A DNA stretch of 40,753 nucleotides from JACPFJ01 sp036504875 (lineage in GTDB: Bacteria; Desulfobacterota; Desulfuromonadia; Geobacterales; Pseudopelobacteraceae): assembly GCA_036504875.1 (NCBI GenBank), contig DASXUK010000036.1:1-40753 (forward strand). Direction: 5' to 3'. The position numbers were made by a program, and so were the translations under genes. The first letter of the stretch is position 1; each line of letters starts with the position of its first letter. Below the pieces are notes generated by a model, which worked only from the letters and a program-made list of their open reading frames with translations, did no database searches and was not told the origin of the DNA. Shown here in pieces: positions 40,600 to 40,753 of the stretch.

Positions 40600-40753
40600 T
40601 CACCAAGAGTGCACTTGGCCGATGATCTTATCCACGTTTCGACTTTGGCAGATAAAGACGGCTGCCTCGACTACTGAAAACCCACCCTCAGCGAAAAGTC
40701 TGATCACATCCTCACTAAAATCCCAGCTGTAGCAACCCTGCGCTACGTCTTTA
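40600..40753 (-). CDS. Partial reading frame running off the window edge, unidentified
   Basis: A frame open from the right edge to a TGA at 40600-40602 (minus strand) encodes about 50 residues including FSEDVIRLFAEGGFSVVEAAVFICQSRN. The pattern is faintly like the N-terminal helix-turn-helix of IS3-type transposase subunits, but too short to assign. It could equally be non-coding. Nothing is recognisable between 40415 and 40599 apart from a 12-bp palindrome ATAACATGTTAT near 40477. Confidence 0.25.
   Translation of the reverse strand, partial: KDVAQGCYSWDFSEDVIRLFAEGGFSVVEAAVFICQSRNVDKIIGQVHSW

Overview
The window is a nitrogen-fixation island of a Geobacter-like member of the Desulfuromonadota (Geobacteraceae). 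The evidence is a single fused nifEN gene, nif control through a histidine kinase and an ANTAR response regulator (the GnfK/GnfR type described in Geobacter sulfurreducens) with no NifA in view, GC-rich coding sequence, Geobacter-style intergenic palindromes, and a probable selenoprotein. No tRNA, rRNA, CRISPR array or intact insertion sequence was seen.

Layout. 1-0.9 kb: an Hsp20 gene. 0.9-3.2 kb: operon nifX, nif ferredoxin, second NifX-family gene, draT (minus strand). 3.2-11.4 kb: small gene-kdpA-kdpB-kdpC-kdpD-kdpE (high-affinity potassium uptake, minus). 11.6-13.6 kb: a KimA/APC-like permease. 13.7-16.6 kb: nifEN. 16.9-21.7 kb: dctA and a sigma-54-type two-component pair. 22.0-26.1 kb: nifHDK. 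26.4-28.1 kb: nifV and two small genes. 28.8-31.7 kb (plus): a chemotaxis receptor and a GnfK-like kinase. 32.0-33.7 kb: nifB and a GNAT acetyltransferase (minus). 34.0-40.1 kb: draG (+), a GnfR-like ANTAR regulator (-), mtnA (+) and glnE (+). 40.1-40.4 kb: an AhpD-like gene with an in-frame UGA.

How it works together. NifHDK is the Mo-nitrogenase; NifB, NifEN, NifX and NifV make FeMo-cofactor; the ferredoxin supplies electrons or clusters; DraT and DraG switch NifH off and on by ADP-ribosylation; GlnE adjusts glutamine synthetase. Five nif operons (nifX, nifEN, nifH, nifV, nifB) share one regulatory layout: a sigma-54 promoter, a 17-bp palindrome about 83-85 or 116-118 bp upstream of the -24 element (weak at nifV), and a leader whose hairpin with a six-base loop (A1, G4) overlaps a terminator. 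This fits activation by a sigma-54 activator followed by ANTAR antitermination. The potassium block has its own signature: a 42-bp box found upstream of both the kdp operon and the neighbouring permease gene.

Most notable: the selenocysteine gene with a bacterial SECIS hairpin (40139-40414), the shared nif leader and operator architecture, the shared potassium box, and a REP-like inverted repeat translated as the linker of the NifE-NifN fusion.
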